This document shows, in pieces, positions 46,301-55,200 of a stretch of DNA of 64,000 nt. Under the pieces are notes generated by a model, which was given only the letters and a program-made list of their open reading frames with translations, was not told where the DNA came from and did not search any database. Numbering within the stretch: position 1 is the stretch's first letter; the number at the start of each line of letters is the position of its first letter. The DNA lies in the NCBI GenBank assembly GCA_965279115.1, contig OZ257137.1:4526001-4590000 (forward strand), given 5' to 3'. Origin of the DNA: JAEUOS01 sp965279115 (GTDB lineage: Bacteria > Pseudomonadota > Gammaproteobacteria > Burkholderiales > JAEUOS01). Made by a program: the position numbers and the translations under genes.

Positions 46301-48308
46301 CAAGCGCCAGGCTGATTTGGTCGTCGCCGCCCAGCAGGGCCTGGCCAAGGCTGCGGCTGGTGTCGATCAGCTTGCCGAGCACCCAGTCACGCGAGGTGGT
46401 GGCGGTCGAGTCGGTGGTGGCGAAAATCAGGTCGCCGGTCGGCGTGCGCAGCATCTGGCCGACCCCGGCATTGGCGGGGATGTCGGTGACCAGCGAGTCG
46501 CGCACGAAGCCGAAACGGTCGAGCGCGGCCACCAGGGCGTGTGCGCCGTCGCTGCCGCCGATCAGGATGCGGTCGGTCACCGGGTCGTAAACGGCCGAGT
46601 AGGCGATGTCGCCCGTTACCTTGGGCCCCAGATCGTCGATGTATGTGACGCCACCGGAACCGAAAGCGAAGTTCCCGAATCCGCTCGAGGTGAACTGCAT
46701 GGCCACGATGGTCGAGTCGGTGCCGGCGAAATCGAGCGTGCGGCCGACGGCGACGATGCTGCCGTCCGGCAACACCAGCAGGGAGCGGGCGGCGTTGAGC
46801 GAGTTGAAGGTCCCGACGATGTTGGTGGCGATGCCGTCGCCGGCGAAGCTGGTGTCGAGGCTGCCGTTGGCGTTCAGCCGTGCCAGGTTGAAAGCGGCCA
46901 GTCCGCCGGAATTGCTCGATCCGAAAACCAGGATCTTGCCGTCCGGCTGCACCACCATGTCGCCGATGAGGCCGACCGACGCCGGCGCCGAACCGAAGCT
47001 GCCGAAGCTGGTATCGAGGCTGCCGCTGCTGTTGAAGCGCATGACCGACCCGTTGCCGGCCACCAGGATGCGGCCGTCGGCCTGCAAGGCCATGGCCAGG
47101 CCTGCGGTCACGCTGCCGCTTACCGGCAGGATGCCGTCACCGCTGAAGCTGGTGTCGAAGCTGCCGTCGCTGTTGAGGCGGTACAGGTTGGTGGCCGAGC
47201 CGGAAAACAGGGCCATCACGAGGATCTTGCCGTCGGGCTGCACGATCACGTCGTTGGCCGAAACGTTCAGGGCGGTGTTTGGCAGCACGAAGCGGCCGTC
47301 GCCGTTGAAGCTGGTGTCGAGCGTGCCGTCGGCGTTGTGGCGCGTCAGCGCAAAGCCGAAATTGACCGAATCCGGGCTGGTATGGCCGGCGACCAGGATT
47401 TTCCCGTCGCTTTGCAGGGCGGCGGAGAACGCCGTGTCGAATCCGGCGCCCAGCACGGTGGTGATGTGCCCGGCGTTGCCGAAGGTCAGGTCCGGGCCCC
47501 AGCCGCTCTGCAAGGCGCTGAACACGGCCTCGAGGTCGTTGGCGTCGAGATGCAACTGGCTGGTGCTGAGCAGGCTGGTTTGCCCGGTTTCGACCGTGCT
47601 GGTGGCGTCCGCGTAGGTGACGCGCGTGATGTCCAGGCCGTTCACCTCGCCGCCCAGGCTGGAGGTGACTTTGGCGATATCGCCGTTGGCCTGCTCGATC
47701 AGGTTGGCGGCCGGCGCGAGATTGCCGCTGATGGTGACCTTGTAGGCTTCCGCGCCCTGCCTGGCGTAGATGAGCAACTCGTTGATCGACCCGGAAAGCG
47801 AGCCGGTGGTGCTGCCCGAGGTGGCGGCGGTGAGGGTGAGATTGCCCTTGAGCAGCAGCATCTTGCCGACCTCCGCACCGCCGATCTGCAGTTCGGTCAT
47901 GCCGAAGCTGCCGGCATCGGTGCTGCTGGCCACGATCTGCAGGCCGGAAATCGAGCCGCGATAGGCCATCAGCGTGCGGCCGACGGTGTCCGAGAGGATG
48001 ATGTCGTTGATGATGGTGGAAACACCGATCGTGCCCGAGGTGAGGGTCAGGGGATTGCCGTCCCAGTTGCTGGTGATGAAACCGCTGCCGCTGTAGGTGA
48101 TGCGGCCGACGGCGACATGCTTGTTGCTGAATATGTCCAGCAGATAGCTGGTGGACGAAAGCGACAACTCTTCCACGCTGCCGAATTCCAGGCCGTCGGC
48201 GATGGCGTTGAGCTCGGTGCTGGGCAGCGTGACCGCGCCCAGGGTGCGGGAAAAACTGTCAAACTGCGAGCTCTGCAAGCTCGACACGCTGCCTGTGATG
48301 ACCGACAT
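43323..48308 (-). CDS. Delta-60-repeat/RTX type I-secreted protein (1661 aa)
   Basis: Residues 1-260 are a beta-rich, Ser/Thr-rich domain that I do not recognise (begins MSVITGSVSSLQSS); there is no DUF4347 and no Sec signal. Residues about 270-660 carry seven delta-60-type units (QPDGKILVAG, then GSLDTSFxGDG), probably a seven-bladed propeller, with the last two units degenerate. RTX nonapeptides, GNDTYxVD modules and three GLDLGSAID-type modules follow. The tail ends HFEIIA, a divergent version of the common C-terminus. I chose the ATG at 48306-48308 because AGGGGAG sits five bases upstream; an earlier in-frame ATG at 48353 has no ribosome site and would add 15 residues. It is divergent from the plus-strand pair that begins at 48496. 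Export by the same T1SS is inferred from the tail. Confidence 0.9.
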   Translation of the reverse strand: MSVITGSVSSLQSSQFDSFSRTLGAVTLPSTELNAIADGLEFGSVEELSLSSTSYLLDIFSNKHVAVGRITYSGSGFITSNWDGNPLTLTSGTIGVSTIINDIILSDTVGRTLMAYRGSISGLQIVASSTDAGSFGMTELQIGGAEVGKMLLLKGNLTLTAATSGSTTGSLSGSINELLIYARQGAEAYKVTISGNLAPAANLIEQANGDIAKVTSSLGGEVNGLDITRVTYADATSTVETGQTSLLSTSQLHLDANDLEAVFSALQSGWGPDLTFGNAGHITTVLGAGFDTAFSAALQSDGKILVAGHTSPDSVNFGFALTRHNADGTLDTSFNGDGRFVLPNTALNVSANDVIVQPDGKILVMALFSGSATNLYRLNSDGSFDTSFSGDGILPVSGSVTAGLAMALQADGRILVAGNGSVMRFNSSGSLDTSFGSFGSAPASVGLIGDMVVQPDGKILVFGSSNSGGLAAFNLARLNANGSLDTSFAGDGIATNIVGTFNSLNAARSLLVLPDGSIVAVGRTLDFAGTDSTIVAMQFTSSGFGNFAFGSGGVTYIDDLGPKVTGDIAYSAVYDPVTDRILIGGSDGAHALVAALDRFGFVRDSLVTDIPANAGVGQMLRTPTGDLIFATTDSTATTSRDWVLGKLIDTSRSLGQALLGGDDQISLALETGFDANGEAGNDLMTGALGADSLAGGTGGDTIIGGGGADLLTGEQGNDSLEGGDGNDSLVGNTGLDTLLGGAGNDTLRGGDQDDLLDGGADNDLVVGGKGNDTLDGGDGNDTLQGAVGDDALTGGLGVDMADYSISTDPVTVNLAGGVGGSTVLLAGVGSGTDSLTGIEGAIGSIFNDSLSGDIGDNLLVGLSGNDTLSGGDGDDTLEGGTGTNTLDGGNGIDVLSFAGATSGITLTLTGSGTQSFAGAGTQAFLSMEGLSGSAFADTLTGDIGANRLYGMDGNDTLDGGGGADTMAGGRGDDTYIVDGASDVVVEAVGEGIDTIVTAVSIVLALNVENVVYTGPAGGSVIGNVLNNVIQSPSNGLTLDGGDGSDTISYRGLATSVTVDLASGTASNAAGTDALLNFENAEGGGANDTLTGAAGANLLDGQAGADSMAGGLGTDTYVVDDLGDQVVETDNTLSGLAIGLDLGSAIDLVIASINYTLTAFVENLNLKAGAGGLSGFGNALDNALTGNDANNTLTGLDGKDTLDGGLGVDTMVGGLGADTYYVDDFSDVVTETDNTLSGLAVGLDLGSAIDSVIASIAYTLSNFVENLTVKAGAGNLGGTGNALDNLITGNEGDNNLSGAGGADTLVGGAGFDFLDGGTGVDSLVGGLGNDYYIVDDTADLVIETDNTLINGNPFSAYDQVSASASFTLGAFLENLSLAFGAGAINATGNTQDNRISGNDGANLLDGQDGNDTLNGNGGDDTFNGGAGIDTVEYWSASGAVAANLSLPGAQAVGGGQGNNTFSGIENLTGGFYGDYLVGTVAANTLIGNAGNDTLEASDGFDTLIGGDGDDSLAGMNQGDRIYGEGGNDFLGGGKGLDSLEGGDGNDTLQGGLGTDTLVGGLGIDTFIFSTALDGTINVDTITDFTPGLELIRLSATVFSAFSGLVGQTVGLASLAPNLSYNADTGALAYDADGAGAGPALNLAFLGSTTHPILFGNHFEIIA

Positions 48309-48313
48309 CCGTA

Positions 48314-48320
48314 CTCCCCT
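48314..48320 (-). promoter_or_regulatory. Shine-Dalgarno fixing the start of the delta-60 RTX gene
   Basis: AGGGGAG is placed five bases before the ATG at 48308. The remaining divergent gap to 48495 must hold promoters for both directions, but no convincing -35/-10 pair is visible. Confidence 0.7.
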
Positions 48321-48495
48321 GTTGATTATTTTCTGGTGGATCGTCACGTCCACGGCGATGAGCCGCCAGCGTGAAGGCCGTTGATGACATCGGCATGACG
48401 CGCGGGATTGCGCAGCGCTGCCGGCAGCGCGGCGATGTTGTCAGATTAGTTGCGCATCCGCAAGGTGATGCGCGCCTTTGTTTTCAGGTGCGCGG

Positions 48496-49731
48496 ATGAT
48501 GATGCGATCGGTTGGTGTGCGCCGGCGCACCGCAGTGGTGCTGGTCCTGTTGTTCGCCCATGGCTGCGCTTGCGCGCTGGCAAGTACCGATGCCCCTGCA
48601 CCGGTTGGCTTCGCGGCTTGCCAGGCGGAAGGGGGCGACGCCGGTTGGCGCTCACAGGTTTGCGGATTGATCGGCGCCGGCCGCATCGCCGAGGCGGTGC
48701 TGATGCTGCAACGAAGGCTGGCGCTCGAACCGGCGGACCCGTCGGCGCGGGCGTTGCTGGAAGAGGCCTTGTCGCGGCTGGGTGCCGCGGCCGCCGCGCG
48801 CGAGGTGCCGGGCAATGCCGGCCTGGAGGGAAGGCCCAGGTGGGAACGCGGTCTTGCCCTTGCGCAACCCGCGGCCTGGCTGGCCGGCGAGGTCGGGCAC
48901 GATTCCAACATCAACAGCGCCACCGGGCTTGCCGCCATCGACCTGCCGTTGCTCAACTATCGCAGCCTGGCCCTGAGCCCGCTGTTGGTCAGGCGACCAA
49001 GCGGATTCATCGGCCTGGCCGGTGGCGCGGCCGCGGCCCGGCCGCTTTCACCGTCCTTTTCGGTCAATGTGGCCGCGCAGGCCGCGGCGCGCTACAACGC
49101 TTCGGAAGCCGGCTATCTGCCGCAGTCCTACCAGGCGCGCCTGGGGGCGCAGTGGCGGCTCGGCGCGCTGCTGCTCGAAGGCGCGGCGGCGCTGGACCAG
49201 CGGCGGGTGGCCCGCTACCACCTGATCGATCGCAGCGAAACCGGCCTGACGGCACGCTTCGATGCCATCCTCGGGGTGGAGTTCGCGGCCGCGGCGTTCA
49301 CATCGCGGCAGAAGTATCCGCTGTTCGATGGCCTTCACACCCGCTCGCGCGGGCTGGCGCTGCACGGGCGCCATGCCGCGTCCGGACTGGCGCTGGGCCT
49401 TTCGGTGGCGCGCGAGCGCTCCGCCGCGCTGGTGCGCGACCTCGACCGCGACGCCACGGCGGTTTCGCTTGAATGGAGCGGTGAGTGGCGCGGGGTCGGC
49501 CGCGCGCTGGTGCAGCTTGTCGGGGTGCGCTCGGCCTACCTTGAGCCGAGCGCGCTGTTCGCCACGCAGCGACTCGACAAGGCGGCCACCCTCACGCTCG
49601 CGCTGGCGCGCACAATCGGCGATGGATGGACCCTTACGCCCCGCCTGGTCTTGGAGGAGAATGTCTCTTCCATCCCGCTGGTGGCATTTCGCCGCCGGCA
49701 GGTGATGGCCGAACTGCGGAGGGACTGGTGA
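48496..49731 (+). CDS. Outer-membrane beta-barrel protein with TPR-like N-terminus (Slam-like)
   Basis: This is about 411 aa from the first of three consecutive ATGs (48496, 48499, 48502). An upstream in-frame TTG is possible, but the signal peptide (RSVGVRRRTAVVLVLLFAHG) fits the ATGs. After cleavage near residue 30, a helical stretch resembles a TPR (AEAVLMLQRRLALEPADPSA). From about residue 130 alternating beta-strands begin with GEVGHDSNINSATG, a pattern I know from TPR-barrel proteins of the surface lipoprotein assembly modifier (Slam) type. The protein ends in Trp, as expected for an outer-membrane barrel. The role is probably surface display or export of a partner; that is inference. 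It is on the opposite strand to every other gene except the next one, with which it overlaps by one base (TGATG). The family call is moderate, the barrel call firmer. Confidence 0.7.
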   Translation: MMMRSVGVRRRTAVVLVLLFAHGCACALASTDAPAPVGFAACQAEGGDAGWRSQVCGLIGAGRIAEAVLMLQRRLALEPADPSARALLEEALSRLGAAAAAREVPGNAGLEGRPRWERGLALAQPAAWLAGEVGHDSNINSATGLAAIDLPLLNYRSLALSPLLVRRPSGFIGLAGGAAAARPLSPSFSVNVAAQAAARYNASEAGYLPQSYQARLGAQWRLGALLLEGAAALDQRRVARYHLIDRSETGLTARFDAILGVEFAAAAFTSRQKYPLFDGLHTRSRGLALHGRHAASGLALGLSVARERSAALVRDLDRDATAVSLEWSGEWRGVGRALVQLVGVRSAYLEPSALFATQRLDKAATLTLALARTIGDGWTLTPRLVLEENVSSIPLVAFRRRQVMAELRRDW

Positions 49732-50282
49732 TGCGCGTTGTGCCGCATGCCTGCATGGCAAGCCTGTTGCTGGCGGCAAGTTGCCTTGCGCACGCCCAGG
49801 TGCCGGTCATCGAGTTCGGCGCCGTTGCCTCCACAGGCGGCGAAGTCAGCGCGCTTCTGGATACGCCGCTTGAAGCCGCCGGCGAGTTGCTGCAGGTCCG
49901 CCTTTCGCCAGGGGTGGTGCTGTCGGCGGCCAGGGGGGCGCGCCTGGCGCTGCTGCGCCAGGACGCGGGCGATGCGGGCACGCTTGTGATCGTCCTGCGC
50001 GAACCGGTGATGGCCGTCGACACCGCGGGCAACCGGGTCGCCGCGCTCGGGCTGGGCGGCCATTTCGTGCGCGACGGCCGGCCCGACGGCGACTGGGTCG
50101 TGCGCGTGCCGCCGCGAGGCGCGGAACGCGGTGGGGCCATGGCAGGCCAGGCGCCGCTGCTGGGCGATGGCATCATGGTGCGCCAGCAGGCCTACCTGGA
50201 CTCCCTGCGCATCGACGTCCAGCCCATCAACCGGGCGGTCGCCGCCTTCATCAGGCGATTGCTGCCCGTGCCCGGACGGTAG
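49731..50282 (+). CDS. Small exported protein of unknown function, coupled to the barrel gene
   Basis: This protein has 183 aa from the ATG at 49731, which overlaps the preceding stop (TGATG). GGAGGG at 49718-49723 lies seven bases upstream and rules out longer in-frame starts. The N-terminus MRVVPHACMASLLLAASCLA, ending near AHA-QVP, is a signal peptide; the Cys in it does not sit in a clear lipobox. The mature part is short, beta-rich (about 25-130) and ends in a helix with basic residues. Neighbouring barrel genes in other species are often paired with FecR-like periplasmic proteins; the GEVSAL and ARLALL patterns are reminiscent, but I cannot support the FecR assignment. It is convergent with the metalloprotease gene, with only 26 bp between the stops. 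Confidence 0.75.
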   Translation: MRVVPHACMASLLLAASCLAHAQVPVIEFGAVASTGGEVSALLDTPLEAAGELLQVRLSPGVVLSAARGARLALLRQDAGDAGTLVIVLREPVMAVDTAGNRVAALGLGGHFVRDGRPDGDWVVRVPPRGAERGGAMAGQAPLLGDGIMVRQQAYLDSLRIDVQPINRAVAAFIRRLLPVPGR

Positions 50283-50308
50283 AACATGCATGGCTTACCG
50301 GCCGGTTT

Positions 50309-52192
50309 TCACGCCACGATCTGGAAGTCTGTCCCGAGCGTTGGCGGATGCGCGCCGGAGCCGAGGATCGCGAAGGTGAGCGCCACGCCGGTGCCAGCGG
50401 CGTCGTAGGTCAGCGCGCCGCTGGTGGCGTTGTACGACAGGTTGGAGGCAAGGGATGCCAGGTCCACGGTCTGGCCCACCAGGCCCGCGAACGCGCCGAA
50501 GGTGGCGGCGGAAAGCTGGATCCGGTCGATGCCGCTTGAGAAGTCGGTGACGGTGTCCACGTTGATGATGCCGTCGAGCAAGGTGCCGAACACGAAGGTG
50601 TCGGCGCCGCCGCCGCCGGTAAGGGTATCGGCGCCCAGGCCGCCGATGAGCGTGTCGTTGTCGGCGCCGCCGTCGATGATGTCCTGGCCCTTGCCGCCGC
50701 CCAGCCAGTCGCCGCCGTTGCCGCCAGTCAGGCTGTCACCCTGGGGGCCGCCGGACAGGCTGTCGTTGCCGTCGCCGCCATCCAGGGAATCGAAGCCGTC
50801 CACCCCCAACAACGTGTCGGCGCCGGGTCCGCCGACCAGCCCGTCATTGCCGGTGCCGCCATCGAGCAGGTCAAGTCCCTTGCCGCCGCCCAGCAGGTCC
50901 GCGCCGCTGCCGCCCAGGAGCGTGTCGCCCTGATCGCCGCCTGAAATGGTGTCGTTGTCGTCGCCGCCGGTGATGAGGTCGAACCCGGTGCCACCGAACA
51001 GGTTGTCGTTGCCGCCGCCACCGTCAAGCGAGTCGTTGCCGCCGCCGGAGGCGTTGATGATGTCGTCGCCCAGGCCACCGGCGATGCTGTTGGCGAGCGC
51101 GTTGTCGGTGATGTCGTCCGGCCCCGCCGAGCCGCTGGCGTTCTCGAATTCGCCGTAGAACCAGCGCAGGCTCAGCGGCGCACCGCCCGCGGCCATCAGG
51201 TCGGCGTCGGCACGGCTCATGGACACACCCGTCAGGTGCGCGGCGCCCTCGATGGTGGTGCCCATGCGCAACATCGCACCGGCCCCATAGTTGTCCAGCG
51301 CGATGGTGTCGCTGCCGCCGGAGTCGAAATAGGTGCGATACGCGTTGACCCCGCCACCGCCGCCCGGGATGATGGTGTCATCGCCGGCGCCGCTGGAACC
51401 GCGCCCTTCACCATACACCGCCTGCAGCGCGATCACGTCGAGGATCATCGGGGTCTGCGCGAAGGTGTCGTTGCCGCTGCCGGCCAGCTGGTCGTCGTAG
51501 GACATGATCGTGAAGTACTCGCGATTCATGTCGGCGGCGCTGCCGATGTGGAAGCCCAGCTTGTCGAAGCCGGTATTGGCAGTGGCGGCGAAGTCCGCGG
51601 TCAGCGTGGCGACGCTGTTGACAAACGTCTGGTGCGGGTGCGAGAGGCCCAGCGAATGCCCGATCTCGTGCATCAGCGCGTGGAAGCCGAAGGTCGAGGC
51701 GCCCAGTGAATAGTCGTTGGCCAGGCCATCGGCACCGAAGCCGTTCACATTGAGGACGATGTCGCCGCGGCTGCCGGTGTAGCCGAAGTCACTGTCGGTG
51801 CCCAGCGCGGAGCGGCCGGCGAACGCCAGGTCGGTGCGGTAGATCAGGCTGATGTTGATGTCGGAGCTTGCGCCCACCTGCGCGGGCGTGAAGCCCGAGT
51901 AATTCAGTACGGTCGAAAAATTCAGGTTGGCGAAGTTGGCGTAGGCGCCGGTGATGGTGTTGATGTTGGACAACTGGCCGGCGTTCCAGTTGCCATTGCC
52001 GGACGAAAGCGAGGTGTGGATCTGGTTCGACATCACCGGGTAGCCCTGCAGGTACTGCCCGATGGTGAAGGCGTCGGAAACCGATACGTTGATCGTGCCG
52101 GTGAGACGGTAGTTGGCGATGCCGAAGGCGTCGAAGTTGAACAGCGCCCGGGCGATGGTGCCGGTGGGGGTGAATTGCTCGGTGACAGCCAT
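50309..52192 (-). CDS. M10 (serralysin-type) RTX zinc metalloprotease
   Basis: This 627-aa metzincin endopeptidase is secreted by the T1SS. The zinc site is HEIGHSLGLSH, with His175, Glu176, His179 and His185. The Met-turn is FTIMSYDD (Met230), with Tyr232 in the position of the serralysin zinc-ligand Tyr. The catalytic domain spans about 15-260, and from about 370 there are RTX nonapeptides forming a Ca2+ beta-roll. The C-terminal tail (LLDGIINVDTVTDF to DFQIVA) is the same module found on the giants. No propeptide or Sec signal is seen. It is longer than typical serralysins (about 480 aa) because of additional RTX repeats. No serralysin inhibitor gene of the Inh type is adjacent. The ATG at 52192 has no clear Shine-Dalgarno. 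Its neighbours suggest it could trim or release the RTX giants, but general nutrient proteolysis is equally possible. Confidence 0.93.
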   Translation of the reverse strand: MAVTEQFTPTGTIARALFNFDAFGIANYRLTGTINVSVSDAFTIGQYLQGYPVMSNQIHTSLSSGNGNWNAGQLSNINTITGAYANFANLNFSTVLNYSGFTPAQVGASSDINISLIYRTDLAFAGRSALGTDSDFGYTGSRGDIVLNVNGFGADGLANDYSLGASTFGFHALMHEIGHSLGLSHPHQTFVNSVATLTADFAATANTGFDKLGFHIGSAADMNREYFTIMSYDDQLAGSGNDTFAQTPMILDVIALQAVYGEGRGSSGAGDDTIIPGGGGGVNAYRTYFDSGGSDTIALDNYGAGAMLRMGTTIEGAAHLTGVSMSRADADLMAAGGAPLSLRWFYGEFENASGSAGPDDITDNALANSIAGGLGDDIINASGGGNDSLDGGGGNDNLFGGTGFDLITGGDDNDTISGGDQGDTLLGGSGADLLGGGKGLDLLDGGTGNDGLVGGPGADTLLGVDGFDSLDGGDGNDSLSGGPQGDSLTGGNGGDWLGGGKGQDIIDGGADNDTLIGGLGADTLTGGGGADTFVFGTLLDGIINVDTVTDFSSGIDRIQLSAATFGAFAGLVGQTVDLASLASNLSYNATSGALTYDAAGTGVALTFAILGSGAHPPTLGTDFQIVA

Positions 52193-52213
52193 GGGGTCGC
52201 GGTGTGGTGCTCA

Positions 52214-52259
52214 AGGGGGGCAGGGCCTGCTGTGCTGCTTTGCGGACCCTGCGCCCCCT
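52214..52259 (-). terminator. Imperfect GC-rich hairpin after the 3875-aa giant gene
   Basis: AGGGGGG plus CAGGG (52214-52225) can pair with CCCTG plus CGCCCCCT (52247-52259) with one bulge, around a 21-base loop. It lies 37 bp past the stop of the 52296-63923 gene. No T-run follows, so this is a candidate only. Confidence 0.4.
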
Positions 52260-52295
52260 GATGTGTGTGATTGCGCCTTTGCCTGTCGCGTCGCC

Positions 52296-55200
52296 TTACG
52301 CCACGATCTGGAAGTCCGTGCCCAGGCTGGCCGGGTGGGTGGTGGCGCCGAGAAACACGAAGTTCATCGCCACGCCTGCGCCGGCGCCATCGGCGTCGTA
52401 GGCCAGCGCGCCGGTGGTGGCGTTGTAGGCGAGGAAACCCGCCGGCAGCGTCCCCAGGCTGTGGGTCTGCCCGACCTGCGCGGCAAACGCGGTGAAAATC
52501 GCCGCCGACAGCTGAATCTTGTCGGTGCCGCTGGTGAAGTCGGTGATGGTATCGACATTGAGCACGCCGTCGAGCGCCGAGGCGAACAGGAACGCATCCG
52601 TGCCCGTGCCGCCGGTCATGGTGTCCAGGCCCAGTCCGCCGATGAGGGTGTCGTTGTCGGCGCCGCCGTCGATGATGTCCTGGCCCTTGCCGCCGCCAAG
52701 CCAGTCGTTGCCGTTGCCGCCCACCAGGCTGTCGCCGTTGTTCATGCCGGAAAGCGAGTCGTCGCCATCGCCGCCGATGAGGGTGTCGAAGCCGTCGCTG
52801 GCGAGCATGGTGTCGTTGCCGCCGTTGCCGGTCATCACGTTGTTGAGCAGGTCGCCGGTGAAGTTGTCACCCATGAGGCCGCCCACCAGGTTTTCGATGC
52901 CGGACAGGATGTCGCTGCCCTGGCCGGCGCTGACCACTTGCGCGGTGAGGGTGGCGAGGTTGATCACCAGCGCATCGGTGGCGCCGGTGTAGTCGGCGGT
53001 ATCGGTGCCCAGTCCGCCGGTCAGGGTGTCATTGCCGCCGGCGCCGATCAGGGTGTCGTTGCCGCCCAGTCCGTCGAGGTTGTTGGCGCTTTCGTTGCCC
53101 ACCAGGGTGTTGTCGAGCTCGTTGCCGGTCCCGGTGAGGCCGCCCGCGCCAGTGGCCAGGTTGAGGTTCTCCACGAAGCTGGTCAACGTGTAGGAAATGC
53201 TCGCCAGCACCGAGTCGATCGCGCTGCCCAGGTCCAGGCCGATCACCATCGCGCTGGGGTTGTTGTCGGTCTCGACCACCGTGTCGCCGATGTCGTCGAC
53301 AATGTAGGTGTCCGCGCCGAGGCCGCCGATCAGCGTGTCGTTGCCGGCGCCGCCTTCGATGGTGTCGCTGCCTTCACCGCCGTCGAGCACGTTGTCGCCG
53401 GCGCTGCCGGTCATGCTGTCGCCATAGTTGCCGCCGGTGGCGTTCTCGATGCTGATCAGGGTGTCGGTGCCGCCGCCGCCGGTGGCCTGGCCGCCGTCAA
53501 GGTCGACCACCACGCCGCTGCCGGCGTTGCCGTAGTCTGCGGTGTCCTCGCCGCCGCTGCCGTTCAACAGGTTGTTGCCGTTGGTGCCGCGCATGTTGTT
53601 GTCTTCGCCGTTGCCGGTGCCCTGGGTGGCGCTGCCGGCGAGTTCGAGGTCTTCCACATTGGCGCCGAGAATGAAGTTGACGCTGGCGACGACCTTGTCG
53701 GTGCCTTCGCCGCTGCTCTCGGTGGCCTGATCGCCGGTGTCGTCCACGTAGTAGGTGTCGTTGCCGACCCCGCCCACCATGGTGTCGGCGCCGCCGGCGC
53801 CGTCGAGGATGTTGTCACCCGCGTTGCCGGTGAAGTAGTTGTTCAGGCTGTTGCCCACCGCATACAGGAAGTTGATGTCGAAGTAATTGATGTACTCCAC
53901 ATTGACCGGCAGCACGTAGGGGTGCAGCGCATCGTTGGCGAAGGTGGCATAGATGATGTCGGTGGTGCCGGCGGGGCTGCCCGTGGCCTCGGTGACGACA
54001 TCGTCGGTGCTGTCCACGTAGTACAGGTCGTTGCCGTCGCCGCCCACCATGGTGTCGGTGCCGCCGTCGCCCTTGAGCAGGTCGTCGCCGCCCAGCCCGG
54101 TGAGCAGGTTGTTGCCGCTGTTGCCGATGATCTGGTTCGACAGGCTGTTGCCGGTGCCCAGCAGGTTTGCCGTGCCCAGCAGGATGAGGTTCTCGACATT
54201 GGTGCCCAGGGTGTAGCTGAGCGTGCTTTCCACCGTGTCGGAGCCGCCTTCGCGCACGGTGGGGGTGCCGGCGTTGTCGGCGATGGTTTCGCTGACGACG
54301 TCGCCGACGTTGTCGACCCGGTAGGTGTCGTCGCCGTCGCCGCCGACCATGGTGTCGGCGCCGAGCCCGCCTTCGACGGTGTCGTTGCCGAGCCCGCCGG
54401 TGAGGCTGTCGTTCTCGCTGCCGCCGTCGATGCTGTCGTTGCCGTTGCCGCCGTCGATGCTGTCGGCGCCCTCCAGGCCGGAGAGGATGTTGGCGCCGGT
54501 GTTGCCGGTGAGCACATTGGCCAGGGTGTTGCCGGTGGCGTCGTTGCTGTTGCTGCCGGTGAGCGTGAGGTTCTCGACGTCGCCGGGCAGCACGTAGCTT
54601 ACCGAGGCGCTGACGGTGTCGGTGCCTTCGCCGGTGTTCTCGATGACGATGTCGTCCGGCGTGTCGACGATGTAGGTGTCGTTGCCGGCCGCACCGATGA
54701 GCACGTCGACGAACTGGCCGCCGTCGATGATGTTGTTGCCGCTGTTGCCGTAGATGATGTTGGACAGGAAGTTGCCGGTGCCGTTGATGTTGCCGGTGCC
54801 CGAAAGCGCCAGGCTTTCCACATTGCGTGGCAGCACGTAGGCCGACAGCGAGGAAAACACCGTGTCGCTGCCTTCGCCGGCGTTCTCGGTGACCAGGTCG
54901 CCGGCGTTGTCCACATAGTAGAAATCGTCGCCCTTGCCGCCCACCATGGTGTCAAGGCCGACGCCGCCGTCGAGGTTGTTGTTGAGCGAATTGCCGGTGA
55001 GGCTGTTGTTGAGGGTGTTGCCAAAGCCGTCCAGCGCGGTGGTGCCGGTGAGCACCAGGTTCTCCACGTTTACGGTGAGCGTGTAGGTGGCCAGGCTGGT
55101 GCGCACGGTGTCGGTGCCGGCGCTGGCGCCCTCGGTGACCAGGTCGCCGGTGTTGTCGACAATGTAGGTGTCGTTGCCGGCGGCGCCGGCCAGGTTGTCG

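Noticed and set aside
48353..48353. An earlier ATG as the start of the delta-60 RTX gene
   Set aside because: It has no ribosome site. The ATG at 48308 has AGGGGAG at the right distance.
49731..50282. FecR-domain assignment for the small exported protein
   Set aside because: Only vague GEV and ARLAL patterns fit, so I left it as unknown function.
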